Shown in pieces: positions 9,639 to 18,142 of a stretch of DNA of 64,000 nucleotides (position 1 is the first letter of the stretch; each line of letters begins with the position of its first letter). Source of the stretch: Bog-756 sp963741055 (GTDB taxonomy: Bacteria > Actinomycetota > Acidimicrobiia > Acidimicrobiales > RAAP-2); NCBI GenBank assembly GCA_963741055.1, contig CAVUGU010000002.1, positions 62,001-126,000 on the forward strand. Direction: 5' to 3'. Both the position numbers and the translations under genes were made by a program. The notes under the pieces were generated by a model. That model had not been told where the DNA came from. It saw nothing but the letters and a program-made list of their open reading frames with translations, and ran no database searches.

Positions 9639-10796
9639 GTGAGCGCCACTGCGCCGGCCGCGCCGGCGACTCCGATCCTCCCCGACTACACCGGCGGCTG
9701 CATCACCAACCTGGTCCCGACGCTCCTCGGCGACCACAACGGCGCCGACCTTCCTCGATGGCTGCCGCCGTCGGTCGGCCGAGCCTCACAAGTGGTCCTG
9801 TTGGTGCTCGACGGTCTCGGATGGGAGCAATTGCGGGCACGCGCCTCCCTCGCGCCCACACTGTCCGCCGCCGAGGGCATCGAGCACCCGATCACCTCGG
9901 TCGCGCCGACGACCACCGCGACCGCGCTCACCTCGATCACGACCGGCCTTCCTCCCGCGGAGCACGGGATCCTCGGCTACCGGATCGCCATGGGCGAGGA
10001 CATCCTCAACGTGTTGCGCTGGACAGTGGGAAGCGGTCGGGCCCTCGACGCGCGCCAGAGCCTTCCGGCTCGCGAGTACCAGCCCTTCACCCCGTTCGCC
10101 GACTCCGAGGGGAGGGTTCCGGTCGTGTCGAAGCACGAGTTCGGCGGAACCGGTTTCACCGCGGCCCACCTCGGCAGCTCGCCGCTCCACGGCTACCGGG
10201 TCCTCTCCTCCCTGCCGCTCGAGGTCGGCGAGCTGCTGCGTGCCGGCGAGCCCTTCGTCTACGCCTACTACGACGGGATGGACAAGGTGGCCCACGCGAA
10301 CGGCCTCGCCGAGCTCTACGACGCAGAACTGCGAGCGGTCGACCGGTTGATCGGCGACCTGGTCGACGAGTTGCCGCCGGGAGCGGTCCTGGTGGTGACG
10401 GCCGACCACGGACAGGTCGACATCGGACCGAACCTCGAGCTGCTGGGACGCGAGATGATGGCAGGGGTGCGGTTCCTGTCCGGTGAGGGTCGCTTCCGCT
10501 GGCTGCATGCACGCGACGGTGCGAGCGAGGACCTGGCTGCGATGGCCGTCGAGCGCTACGGCGAGTCGACCTGGGTCCTGCAGCGCGAGGAGCTGGTCGA
10601 CGCCGGGTGGCTCGGGGGGCCGCTTCGCGACGGCCTCGCCTCACGGCTCGGCGACGTCGCGCTGGTACCGTACGCGCCGATCGCGTTCGTCGATCCGGCC
10701 GACACCGGCGAGAGCCGGCTGCAGTCACGTCACGGCTCGCTGACCAGCGCCGAGATGTACGTCCCGTTGGTCACACTCGGAGGGGAGAAGCTCTGA
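9639..10796 (+). CDS. Alkaline-phosphatase-superfamily protein (nucleotide pyrophosphatase-like)
   Basis: 385-residue metallo-phosphoesterase of the type I phosphodiesterase/nucleotide pyrophosphatase group. The metal-binding LVLDGLGW, the nucleophile region APTTTATALTSITTG (threonine nucleophile), AYYDGMDKVAHANG and the C-terminal VTADHGQV are all present. No signal peptide is visible, so a cytosolic role is likely; the substrate is unknown. The last codons overlap the bpa start (ATGA), so the two proteins are probably made together. That association with a proteasome activator is worth noting but does not by itself define the function. Confidence 0.8.
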   Translation: MSATAPAAPATPILPDYTGGCITNLVPTLLGDHNGADLPRWLPPSVGRASQVVLLVLDGLGWEQLRARASLAPTLSAAEGIEHPITSVAPTTTATALTSITTGLPPAEHGILGYRIAMGEDILNVLRWTVGSGRALDARQSLPAREYQPFTPFADSEGRVPVVSKHEFGGTGFTAAHLGSSPLHGYRVLSSLPLEVGELLRAGEPFVYAYYDGMDKVAHANGLAELYDAELRAVDRLIGDLVDELPPGAVLVVTADHGQVDIGPNLELLGREMMAGVRFLSGEGRFRWLHARDGASEDLAAMAVERYGESTWVLQREELVDAGWLGGPLRDGLASRLGDVALVPYAPIAFVDPADTGESRLQSRHGSLTSAEMYVPLVTLGGEKL

Positions 10797-11341
10797 TGGC
10801 AGAGGACGCACCGGAGCATCTGCTCGGAGAGGACCCGCCGATCCGGCCCGAGGTGGTCGAGGGGCCGGGCGCAGCCGAACAGCCGGCCGGCCCCCCGGGC
10901 GCGGAAGGCGACACCTCCGGGGAAGGCGAGCTGGCCGAGACCGAGTCGATCAACCGCCCGGCGAAGCTGTTGCGGATCGGCTCGATGGTCAAGCAGCTCT
11001 TGGAGGAGGCGCGCCAAGCCCCGCTCGACGAGACCAGCCGCGAGCGCCTCCGCGAGATCTACGAGCAGTCGATCCGCGAGCTCGCCGACGGCCTCTCCCC
11101 CGATCTTGCGGCCGAGCTGGACCGGATCTCGATCCCCTTCGATTCGCAGGTCCCCTCCGAGGCGGAGCTGCGGGTCGCCCAGGCGCAGCTCGTCGGATGG
11201 CTCGAGGGGCTCTTCCACGGGATCCAGGCCACCCTGGTGGCCCAGCAGGTCGCGGCCCGGGCACAGCTCGACGAGATGCGTCAGCGCTCGCTCGCCACGC
11301 CGAGCGATTCGTCCGCCGGTCGCCCGGGGACCTATCTCTGA
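10796..11341 (+). CDS. bpa: Bpa (PafE), ATP-independent proteasome activator
   Basis: 181 residues. After a disordered acidic N-terminus (residues 1-50), the core closely resembles mycobacterial Bpa: PAKLLRIGSMVKQLLEEARQ, APLDETSRERLREIYEQSIR and VAQAQLVGWLEGLFHGIQ. This four-helix bundle forms a dodecameric ring that opens the 20S proteasome without ATP. The C-terminus ends GTYL, the hydrophobic-Tyr-X type tail that docks into the proteasome alpha ring. The gene therefore predicts a 20S proteasome elsewhere in the genome. The start ATG overlaps the upstream stop (ATGA). Confidence 0.92.
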   Translation: MAEDAPEHLLGEDPPIRPEVVEGPGAAEQPAGPPGAEGDTSGEGELAETESINRPAKLLRIGSMVKQLLEEARQAPLDETSRERLREIYEQSIRELADGLSPDLAAELDRISIPFDSQVPSEAELRVAQAQLVGWLEGLFHGIQATLVAQQVAARAQLDEMRQRSLATPSDSSAGRPGTYL

Positions 11342-11476
11342 ACGCATCGCGGCGGTACGGCGCCGCGCTAGGGTCGGAATGACATCGCTGTAACTCGTCG
11401 GCTCGGCAGGCCCCCGTCGCCAGGGGGCAGGAGGAGCAGCCGAAGGAGCAGCGGGAGGAAGGAAAGGCATCGCCCC
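11342..11476 (+). promoter_or_regulatory. dnaE leader: -10 box, GC hairpin, ribosome binding site
   Basis: A -10-like TAGGGT lies at 11369-11374. A perfect six-pair hairpin, GCCCCC / GGGGGC with a seven-base loop, occupies 11410-11428; it could end the bpa transcript or shape the dnaE leader. A purine tract, GGAGGAAGGAAAGG, at about 11454-11467 is the ribosome binding site that supports the TTG start at 11477. No coding sequence is seen here. Confidence 0.45.
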
Positions 11477-14400
11477 TTGGCATCGCCGTCGTTCGCACAC
11501 CTCCACACCCATACCGAGTTCTCGATGCTCGACGGCGCGGCACGGGTCGGCGAGCTGGTGCAGGCGGCGGTCGACGACGGCCAGCCCGCGCTCGGCATCA
11601 CCGACCACGGCAACATGTACGGCGTCCTCGACTTCTACGCGGCGTGTCGCAACGCGGGGATCACGCCGGTGATCGGCACCGAGGCCTACATGGCCGCCGA
11701 TTCGCGCCACGAACGACCTGTCCGGCGCGGCAAGGTCGACGACACCGGGGGCGACGCCGGCGGCGGCGAGAAGCTCTACTACCACCTCACCCTTCTCGCC
11801 GAGACGAACGACGGCTACCGCAACCTCTTGAAGCTCTCGTCGGCCGCGTATCTCGAGGGCTACTACTACAAGCCGAGGGTCGACTGGGAGCTCCTCGAGC
11901 GCCATTCCGGCGGACTGATCGCCACCACAGGCTGCCTCGGCGGCGTGGTCCTCCAGGCGCTGCTGAACGACGACCGCATGAAGGCCGAAGCACTCGCCGC
12001 CCGGCTCCAGGACATCTTCGGCAAGGGGAACCTCTTCGTCGAGCTCCAGGACCACGGGCTCCCTCAGCAACACAAGACCAACCCCGCGCTCGTCGAGATC
12101 GCCCGGCGGATCGGCGCCCCGTTGCTCGCCACCAACGACAGCCACTACACCCACCGCTCCGACCACGTGGCGCACGACGCGCTGCTCTGCGTCCAGACCG
12201 GGGCGCTCATCGAGGATCCCAACCGGTTCAAGTTCGAGGGTGAGGAGCACTACCTCAAGTCCGCCGCCGAGATGCGCCATCTCTTCGCCGAGCTCCCCGA
12301 GGCCTGCGACAACACCCTGCTCATCGCCGAGCGCGCGTCCGTGCAGATCGACTTCGGACGACCAAGTCTCCCGCGTTTCGCGGTCCCCGACGGCTTCGGG
12401 GGCGAGGACTACGAGCAGCGTGCGGCGAGCTATCTACGCCACCTCACCCTCGAGGGCGCGAAGGAGCGGTACGGAGACCCGGTGCCCGACGAGGTCCGGT
12501 CGCGGATCGACTACGAGCTCCGGGTGATCGCGGACATGGGCTTCGCGGCGTACTTCCTCGTGGTCTGGGACCTCATCCGGTTCGCCCGCTCCCGCGGGAT
12601 CCGGGTCGGCCCGGGTCGAGGATCGGCGGCGGGATGTTGCGTCGCCTACTGCCTCCGGATCGTCGACATCGACCCCATCCGCTACGACCTCCTCTTCGAA
12701 CGCTTCCTCAACCCCGGTCGGCGCCAGATGCCCGACATCGACATGGACTTCGACGAGCGCTACCGCAGCGAGATGATCCGCTACGCGGCCGAGCGGTACG
12801 GGTCGGACCACGTCGCTCAGATCGTGACCTTCTCCACCATCAAGGCCCGAGCCGCGGTGCGCGACGCGGCCCGCGTCCTCGGTTACCCCTACGGGGTGGG
12901 GGACCGGATCGCGAAGGCGATGCCGCCCCTGATCATGGGGCGCGACACTCCTCTGTCGGCGTGTCTCTCGAAGTCCGAGGGGCACGAGGACGGCTTCGCC
13001 GCGGCCGGTGAGCTCCGGACCATGTACGAGTCCGACCCCGAAGCCAAGCGGGTCATCGACGTGGCCAAGGGCCTCGAGGGATTGCGCCGCCAGGACGGCA
13101 TCCACGCGGCAGCGGTGGTCATCACCGACGAGCCGCTCACCGAGTACCTGCCGATCCAACGCAAGCCCGACGGGAACGACCCCGAGGACGCTCCGATCGT
13201 CACCCAGTACGAGATGCACGGCGTCGAAGAGCTCGGCCTCCTCAAGATGGACTTCCTCGGGCTGCGCAACCTCTCGGTCATCGAACGGGCCCTCGACCTG
13301 ATCGAAGAGACGACGGGTACCCGCCCCGAGATCGACGCCATTCCCCTCGACGACGAGCCGACGCTCGCCATGCTCCGGCGCGCGGAGTCGGTCGGTGTCT
13401 TCCAGCTCGAGGGTGGAGCGATGCGCCAGACGCTCAGATCCCTGGCGCCAACCAGCTTCGACGACGTCGCGGCCCTCGTCGCCCTCTACCGACCGGGGCC
13501 GATGGCGGCCAACATGCACCGCGACTACCCGGAGCTGAAGAACGGCCGCAAAGAGCTCACCTACCTTCACCCGGACCTCGAGCCGATACTCGGCGACACC
13601 TACGGGCTGATGCTCTACCAGGAGTCGGTGATGCGGGTGGCCCAGCGTTTCGCCGGGTACTCGCTCGAAGAGGCCGACAACCTCCGCAAGGCATGCGGAA
13701 AGAAGATCCGCTCCCTCATCGCCGCCGAGCGCGAGAAGTTCGTGGCCGGCTGTGTCGCCACCGGATACGGGGAGGAGCTCGGCACACGGCTCTTCGACAT
13801 CATCGAGCCCTTCGCCGACTACGCCTTCAACAAGTCCCACTCCTACGGCTACGGGCTCGTCGCCTACCAGACGGCGTGGCTCAAGGCCCACTACCCCGTC
13901 GAATACCTCGCCAGCCTGCTCACCTCGGTGAAGGACAACAAGGACAAGACCGCGGTCTACCTCGCCGAGTGCCGCTCGGTCGGCATTCCTGTGCTGGTGC
14001 CCGACGTCAACCGGTCCTACTCGGAGTTCGCGGCGACACCCGGCGACGGCGATGCGAGGTCGGAGGGCATCGCAGGTCGTGCGATCACCTTCGGGCTCTC
14101 CGCGGTGCGCAACGTCGGAGAGGGCCTCGTCTCGTTGATCGTGTCCGAACGCGAACGCGGCGGGCCATTCACCGACTTCTACGACTTCTGCCAGCGGGTC
14201 GATCCCCAGGTGCTGAACAAGCGCACGATCGAGTCGCTGATCAAAGGTGGCGGGTTCGATTCCCTCGGCCATCCGCGCATGGGTCTCTGCCTGGTCTTCG
14301 AAGAGATCGTCGACCGGACCGTCGAGCGGCGTCGCGAACAAGAGGCCGGGGTGGTCTCGCTCTTCGCCGCCCTCGAGCCCGAGCAGCCCGGCACCACCCC

Positions 14401-15109
14401 CGGCTTTGCCGACACCCGCGTCGAGATCCCCGACACCGAGTTCTCCAAGTCCCAGCGCCTGGCCTTCGAGAAGGAGATGCTCGGCCTCTACCTGAGCGAT
14501 CACCCCCTCATGGGCCACGAGGGGTCCCTCTCCCGACTCGTCGACTGCACCTTGGCCGAGCTCCGCGACGTGGACCTGGAGGCCCCGGCCACCCCAGGTG
14601 GCGCCGTCGGCGCCGGTGGCTTCAGCGAGGGCCAAGTCCGTCTGGTCGGCGGTGTGGTCACCGACCTGAGCCGGCGCTACACCAAGAAGGGCGAGCTCAT
14701 GGCCACCTTCGTGCTGGAGGACCTCGAGGCCTCGGTCGAGGTGTTCGTCTTCCCGAGGACCATGGCCGAGTACGGCGCCCTGCTCGATGACGACGCCATC
14801 GTCGTCCTGAAGACCCGGGTGGACCTCCGCGACGACCAGCTCAAGCTGGTCTGCATGGAGGTTCAGCGGCCCGAACTCGCCCCGGACGGGATCGGCGACC
14901 TACGGATCACCCTCCCGGTCAACGCCCTCACCGATCGCAAGGTCGACGGCCTCAAGCGGCTGCTCACCGAGCATCCCGGCGACTCGCCGGTCTTCCTCCA
15001 CGTGGGCGACAAGGTGATCCGCCTCCCCTCGGAGTTCAACGTGGACAGCCGCCGGGGCCTCGTCGGCGAACTGCGGGTCCTGCTCGGCCCGAACGCCATC
15101 CAAGCCTGA
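11477..15109 (+). CDS. dnaE: DNA polymerase III subunit alpha
   Basis: Intact 1210-residue replicative polymerase. The N-terminal PHP domain starts at once (FAHLHTHTEFSMLDGAARV). The polymerase core has GRGSAAG near residue 382 and the catalytic aspartates in PDIDMDFDERYRSEMI near 418. GGAMRQTLRSLAPTSFDDVA and CGKKIRSLIAAEREKFVAGC are also DnaE blocks. The C-terminal part includes the helix-hairpin-helix region (NKRTIESLIKGGGFD) and an OB-fold (VRLVGGVVTDLSRRYTKKGE). The TTG start is set by the purine-rich ribosome binding site and by the PHP motif being at residue 8. No frame break was found in 3.6 kb, in contrast to many neighbours. Confidence 0.97.
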   Translation: MASPSFAHLHTHTEFSMLDGAARVGELVQAAVDDGQPALGITDHGNMYGVLDFYAACRNAGITPVIGTEAYMAADSRHERPVRRGKVDDTGGDAGGGEKLYYHLTLLAETNDGYRNLLKLSSAAYLEGYYYKPRVDWELLERHSGGLIATTGCLGGVVLQALLNDDRMKAEALAARLQDIFGKGNLFVELQDHGLPQQHKTNPALVEIARRIGAPLLATNDSHYTHRSDHVAHDALLCVQTGALIEDPNRFKFEGEEHYLKSAAEMRHLFAELPEACDNTLLIAERASVQIDFGRPSLPRFAVPDGFGGEDYEQRAASYLRHLTLEGAKERYGDPVPDEVRSRIDYELRVIADMGFAAYFLVVWDLIRFARSRGIRVGPGRGSAAGCCVAYCLRIVDIDPIRYDLLFERFLNPGRRQMPDIDMDFDERYRSEMIRYAAERYGSDHVAQIVTFSTIKARAAVRDAARVLGYPYGVGDRIAKAMPPLIMGRDTPLSACLSKSEGHEDGFAAAGELRTMYESDPEAKRVIDVAKGLEGLRRQDGIHAAAVVITDEPLTEYLPIQRKPDGNDPEDAPIVTQYEMHGVEELGLLKMDFLGLRNLSVIERALDLIEETTGTRPEIDAIPLDDEPTLAMLRRAESVGVFQLEGGAMRQTLRSLAPTSFDDVAALVALYRPGPMAANMHRDYPELKNGRKELTYLHPDLEPILGDTYGLMLYQESVMRVAQRFAGYSLEEADNLRKACGKKIRSLIAAEREKFVAGCVATGYGEELGTRLFDIIEPFADYAFNKSHSYGYGLVAYQTAWLKAHYPVEYLASLLTSVKDNKDKTAVYLAECRSVGIPVLVPDVNRSYSEFAATPGDGDARSEGIAGRAITFGLSAVRNVGEGLVSLIVSERERGGPFTDFYDFCQRVDPQVLNKRTIESLIKGGGFDSLGHPRMGLCLVFEEIVDRTVERRREQEAGVVSLFAALEPEQPGTTPGFADTRVEIPDTEFSKSQRLAFEKEMLGLYLSDHPLMGHEGSLSRLVDCTLAELRDVDLEAPATPGGAVGAGGFSEGQVRLVGGVVTDLSRRYTKKGELMATFVLEDLEASVEVFVFPRTMAEYGALLDDDAIVVLKTRVDLRDDQLKLVCMEVQRPELAPDGIGDLRITLPVNALTDRKVDGLKRLLTEHPGDSPVFLHVGDKVIRLPSEFNVDSRRGLVGELRVLLGPNAIQA

Positions 15110-15294
15110 GTCGAGGGGCCGGTCTCCGGCCTCGGATACGACAGGTGCGTTCAAATCCCGTAAAATCGTTGGACGGCTCCTGGCGTGGAGGCCCATGAAA
15201 CCGTGTCGCCGGCCGGCGGGGCGGTCCCGGGTCCTACGGCAGACCGGAGCCGGCGGCCTTGGCCGCTCGGAGACCGAGGAGTACGGAACGTCAT
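15110..15294 (+). promoter_or_regulatory. Promoter and about 120-nt structured leader of the 15295 gene
   Basis: TAAAAT at 15161-15166 is a strong -10 box in very GC-rich DNA, predicting a start near 15173 and a leader of about 120 nt. Near its 3' end the leader can form GCGGCC-TT-GGCCGC and then CTCGG-AGA-CCGAG, the latter touching the GAGGAG that would serve as ribosome binding site. A translational switch is possible, but I match it to no known riboswitch class. Confidence 0.4.
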
Positions 15295-15970
15295 ATGTCC
15301 ATCCAGGTGGAGACCAAGGATTGCACGTCAATCAGTGACGCCGAGCTGGCCGAGATGGCCGATCTGTGCGCCGAGCGGGAGCCCCGCTTCGACGTCGGAT
15401 TCCTCTCGAAGCAGCGCGAGGAGTGGGTGCTCGTCACCCGCGCCCGAGAGGGCTCGAAGCTGCGCGGCTACTCCTTCTCCACCCTCGAGCGCATCGGCGG
15501 GACCCCCTCCCTTCTGATCGGACTCGCATCGATCGACCGGACCTCGCGGGCCGACACGGTCTTGCGGGCGATGATGGGCGACAAGTACCGGCGTGCCCTG
15601 CTCGCCTTTCCCGACGAGGACGTCCTCGTCGGGACCCGCCTGCTCGGCGCGGACGGCTTCCGGGCCTTCGCCGGGACTGACCGACGTGGTGCCCGGTCCC
15701 GAGCACAAGGCAAGCGGCGAGGAGCGGGCCTGGGGCCGCCGCCTTGCCAAGCGATTCGGCGCGGAAGGCCGCATCGACGACCGGAGCTTCGTGGTCAAGG
15801 GCGACGGCGGGGAGACCGGCGGCTTCGACTTCTCGAGCCCCAAGTCGAACCCGACGCCGACCGTGGAAGCGTTCTTCGCGGACGTCGACACCCCGTCCGG
15901 CGGGCGCCTGGTGACCTTCGGTTGGGCCATGGCAGAGGACCTCGCGGGCGGCAAGCTGGGCGGTCGCTGA
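15295..15970 (+). CDS. Unknown protein, about 225 residues (one frame break)
   Basis: ATG 15295 follows a GAGGAG ribosome binding site. The first frame encodes MSIQVETKDCTSISDAELAEM and a globular, mixed alpha/beta sequence (EEWVLVTRAREGSKLRGYSF, TPSLLIGLASIDRTSRADTV, YRRALLAFPDEDVLVGTRLL). Near 15668-15678 the frame shifts and continues as LTDVVPGPEHKASGEERAWG, RLAKRFGAEGRIDD and VTFGWAMAEDLAGGKLGGR to the stop. No membrane segment or known catalytic motif is visible. I cannot name the family. The strong promoter and long leader suggest a well-expressed gene. Confidence 0.65.
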
Positions 15971-16051
15971 GCTCCACTCGGGTGCGTCCATCCTGGGCGA
16001 GCCGGGTCGTGGTCGACGCCACGGTCAGCCCTCGGCGCCGGGGCGGCGCAA

Positions 16052-16057
16052 TAGCAT
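16052..16057 (+). promoter_or_regulatory. -10 box for a leaderless Rrf2 transcript
   Basis: TAGCAT is followed by GTGACCG (seven bases) and GTG 16065. It supports the chosen start of the regulator gene. Confidence 0.45.
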
Positions 16058-16064
16058 GTGACCG

Positions 16065-16514
16065 GTGAAGGTCTCGACCAGAGGGGATTACGCGAGCAGG
16101 GCGCTGTTGTCGCTCGCCCTACACGCCGACGGGGAGGGCCCCACCGCGGTCCGAGACATCGCCGAGCGCACGGGGCTCCCCCAGCCCTACCTCGAGCAGA
16201 TCCTGCTCGCGCTCAAAGGCGCCGGGTTGGTCCGCTCCAAGCGCGGAGTCGGGGGCGGCTACGTGCTCGCACGTCCACCCGGGGAGATCACGCTCTCCCA
16301 GATCGTCTCGGCGGTCGACGGCCCGATCGTGGCCGGCGACTTCGGCCTGCCCCACGAGAACGGGGCGTGTGACCACGAGGGCCAGTGCGTCCTGCTGTCG
16401 GTCTGGGCAGACGTCGGCGAGCACATGCGCATCCACCTCGACTCGTTCACCCTCGCCGACATGGTCTCCCGGGCGCGCGGCAAGGTGCCCGCCTACCGGG
16501 GGAGCGCCGGCTGA
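16065..16514 (+). CDS. Rrf2-family transcriptional regulator
   Basis: 149 residues with the canonical Rrf2 winged helix: KVSTRGDYASRALLSLAL, TAVRDIAERTGLPQPYLEQI and the wing GLVRSKRGVGGGYVLARP. Many members carry an Fe-S cluster on three cysteines. Here the loop ENGACDHEGQCVLL has two (CxxxxxC), so cluster binding is possible but not certain; NsrR/IscR-type redox or NO sensing is an inference. The stop overlaps the start of the PNPOx-like flavoprotein by CTGA, so the pair is probably one operon. Confidence 0.88.
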   Translation: MKVSTRGDYASRALLSLALHADGEGPTAVRDIAERTGLPQPYLEQILLALKGAGLVRSKRGVGGGYVLARPPGEITLSQIVSAVDGPIVAGDFGLPHENGACDHEGQCVLLSVWADVGEHMRIHLDSFTLADMVSRARGKVPAYRGSAG

Positions 16515-17192
16515 GCGCTCCTCACGCGGCCGGCTCGGCGCGCACGACCTTCCGTAGGAAGAAAGAGCGCGGCACCCACGATCGCCGGACCATCGACGCC
16601 ATCCTCGACGAGGGGCTCGTCTGCCACGTGGGCTTTCCCGAGGACGGCTCGACCGTTGTGTTGCCGACCGCCTATGCGCGCTGCGGCGACGTCGTCTACC
16701 TGCACGGAGCCGCGGCCAACGCCATGCTGAAGACGGTCGCCTCTGGTGCCCCGATCTGCGTGACGGTCACTCTCCTCGACGGGATCGTCCTCGCCCGGTC
16801 CGCCTTCCACCATTCGATGAACTACCGGTCGGTGGTCCTCTTCGGTGTCGGGTCGGCGGTTGACGACCCCGACGAGAAGCTCCGGGCCCTGCTCGCGATC
16901 GTCGACCACATGGCGCCCGGGCGGAGCCAGGGACGCCCGGCCGCCGACCGAGAGCGAGCTCCGGGCGACGGCGGTGGTGCGGCTGCCCATCGACGAGGCA
17001 TCCGCGAAGGTGCGCTCCGACGGGCCGCTCGACGCCGACGAGGACATGGGACTCCCCATCTGGGCGGGGGTCATTCCGTGCGGGTTGGTGTCCGGACCGG
17101 CGGTCGTGGACGCCGACCTACCCGCTTCGGTCCGGACCCCCGAGTACGTGGTCGACCCGACGCCGGCCCCCACACTGCCCGACCTCGGCTGA
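16511..17192 (+). CDS. Pyridoxamine 5'-phosphate oxidase-like flavoprotein (CTG start, one frame break)
   Basis: The split beta-barrel FMN-binding family (NimA-like) is shown by RRKKERGTHDRRTIDAILDE, LVCHVGFPEDGSTVVLPTAY, DVVYLHGAAANAMLKTV and FHHSMNYRSVVLFGVG. The C-terminal part (AVVRLPIDEASAKVR, DEDMGLPIWAGVIP) is in a second frame after a break near 16915-16935. No ATG, GTG or TTG exists in frame between the Rrf2 gene and the conserved N-terminus. The only plausible start is CTG 16511, which overlaps the upstream stop as CTGA. The enzyme may reduce or bind flavin and act in redox stress; this is inferred from the family and from the adjacent Rrf2 gene. Confidence 0.78.
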
Positions 17193-17218
17193 CTCGCCTC
17201 GGCTCGGGCGAGTCGGCC
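17187..17218 (+). terminator. 12-bp hairpin at the end of the PNPOx-like gene
   Basis: Bases 17187-17198 (GGCTGACTCGCC) pair with 17207-17218 (GGCGAGTCGGCC) around an eight-base loop: twelve pairs including one G-U. The hairpin includes the stop codon. There is no U-tract, which is common for terminators in GC-rich actinobacteria. Confidence 0.5.
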
Positions 17219-17246
17219 CCACCCTGGCTGAGCGTTCCCGCCCCTG

Positions 17247-17300
17247 CCCTGGGCCGTCCGGCACGGGGCCCTGGGCCGTCCGGGACGAGAGCAGTCCCGG
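17247..17300. repeat. 15-bp direct repeat followed by a 7-bp hairpin
   Basis: CCCTGGGCCGTCCGG occurs at 17247-17261 and again at 17269-17283, 22 bp apart. The second copy runs into a perfect hairpin, CCGGGAC (17280-17286) / GTCCCGG (17294-17300), with a seven-base loop. These lie between two convergent genes and may add a second terminator. Confidence 0.45.
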
Positions 17301-17321
17301 GGGACATATGCCTTCGGACGC

Positions 17322-17351
17322 GTGATGTATATCGACGTATATATACATCAC
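17322..17351. repeat. 30-bp AT-rich imperfect palindrome
   Basis: Arms GTGATGTATAT (17322-17332) and ATATACATCAC (17341-17351) are perfect inverted complements around CGACGTAT. Over the full 30 bp, 13 of 15 pairs match. The element is about 30% GC in a region near 70%. It looks like a protein operator of the ATGT-N-ACAT type rather than a terminator, yet it sits between the 3' ends of two convergent genes. No start codon of a credible gene lies next to it. Confidence 0.6.
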
Positions 17352-17419
17352 CACTTCGGAAACAACATGGTCACCTGCCCGGGTCGAAAAACGGGTGGCC
17401 ATCTCGACCAGCGGGCCGA

Positions 17420-18004
17420 TCACCAGTACGGGGTCCCGTTCCAGTGCCGCACGACCGGCCGTTCCCGCTCCCAGCCGAGCACGCTTACCGCAGCGGGGCC
17501 CAGCACGAAGTAGCGCCCACCGGTCGCGTCCAGGCCGACCCACCTGGCCGCCAGGACTCGGAGCACGTGGGCGTGGGCCACGCAGGCCACGTCGCCCGGC
17601 TCGGCTCGGACCCGAGCGATGACCCGATCGACCCGTGCGCCGACGTCGGCCGCTCGCTCGCCGTCGGGTGCGCCGTCGTCGAAGAGGTTCCATCCGGGCC
17701 GCTCCTCCCGGATATCGATCGTCCGTCGTCCCTCGTAGGCGCCGTAGTCCCACTCGAGCAGGTCGGGATCGACCTCGACGGACTCTTCGAGCCCGGCGAG
17801 CTCACAGGTCCGGCGGGCCCTGGAGAGCGGGCTCGTCAGGATCAGAGAGAAGGAATAGGCAGCAAGGCGCGGCCGTTGAACAATGACCTGCTCCTCGCCT
17901 TCGGGCAGGAGCGGGAGGTCGGTGCGGCCGGTGTGCCGACCGGACCGGCTCCAGGCGGTGTCGCCGTGGCGGAGCAGGACGCAACGCTGCGAGCCGGAAT
18001 CCAT
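17420..18004 (-). CDS. Histidine phosphatase family protein
   Basis: 194-residue phosphoglycerate-mutase-like phosphatase. The catalytic RHG is in CVLLRHGDTAWSRSGRHTGR, the acidic residue in LLEWDYGAYEG, and the second histidine in VACVAHAHVLRVLAARWVG. TSPLSRARRTCELAG is also characteristic. It is cytosolic with no signal peptide. The substrate is not predictable; a sugar-phosphate or small phosphomonoester is typical. ATG 18004 is chosen, and ATG 18022 six codons upstream is an alternative. It is divergent from the sigma-factor gene across 138 bp. Confidence 0.85.
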   Translation of the reverse strand: MDSGSQRCVLLRHGDTAWSRSGRHTGRTDLPLLPEGEEQVIVQRPRLAAYSFSLILTSPLSRARRTCELAGLEESVEVDPDLLEWDYGAYEGRRTIDIREERPGWNLFDDGAPDGERAADVGARVDRVIARVRAEPGDVACVAHAHVLRVLAARWVGLDATGGRYFVLGPAAVSVLGWERERPVVRHWNGTPYW

Positions 18005-18083
18005 GGCGGGACAGCCGATCATCCCCAGGCGGCGGGATGCAAGCCGATCGCGGCCGTGACGTGGAATGTTGAGCCCGCGACGA

Positions 18084-18108
18084 ACGTTATATGGGTCACG
18101 GACGTTAT
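18084..18108. repeat. ACGTTAT direct repeats upstream of the sigma-factor gene
   Basis: ACGTTAT occurs at 18084-18090 and 18102-18108, 18 bp apart, in an AT-rich patch 35-60 bp before the sigma-factor ATG. The rest of the 18005-18142 gap shows no gene. The repeats could be promoter elements or a regulator site for either divergent gene. Confidence 0.35.
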
Positions 18109-18142
18109 CAATGGCGTCGACCCTGGGAAGAATAGGAGTGGA

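Noticed and set aside
17380..17400. CGGGT / ACGGG around an A-run as an intrinsic terminator
   Set aside because: The stem is only four or five pairs and the A-run lies in the loop; not convincing on either strand.
17322..17513. Short plus-strand ORF starting in the palindrome (VMYIDVYIHHHF...)
   Set aside because: It begins in the inverted repeat and then runs antisense to the histidine phosphatase gene; no ribosome binding site or family match.
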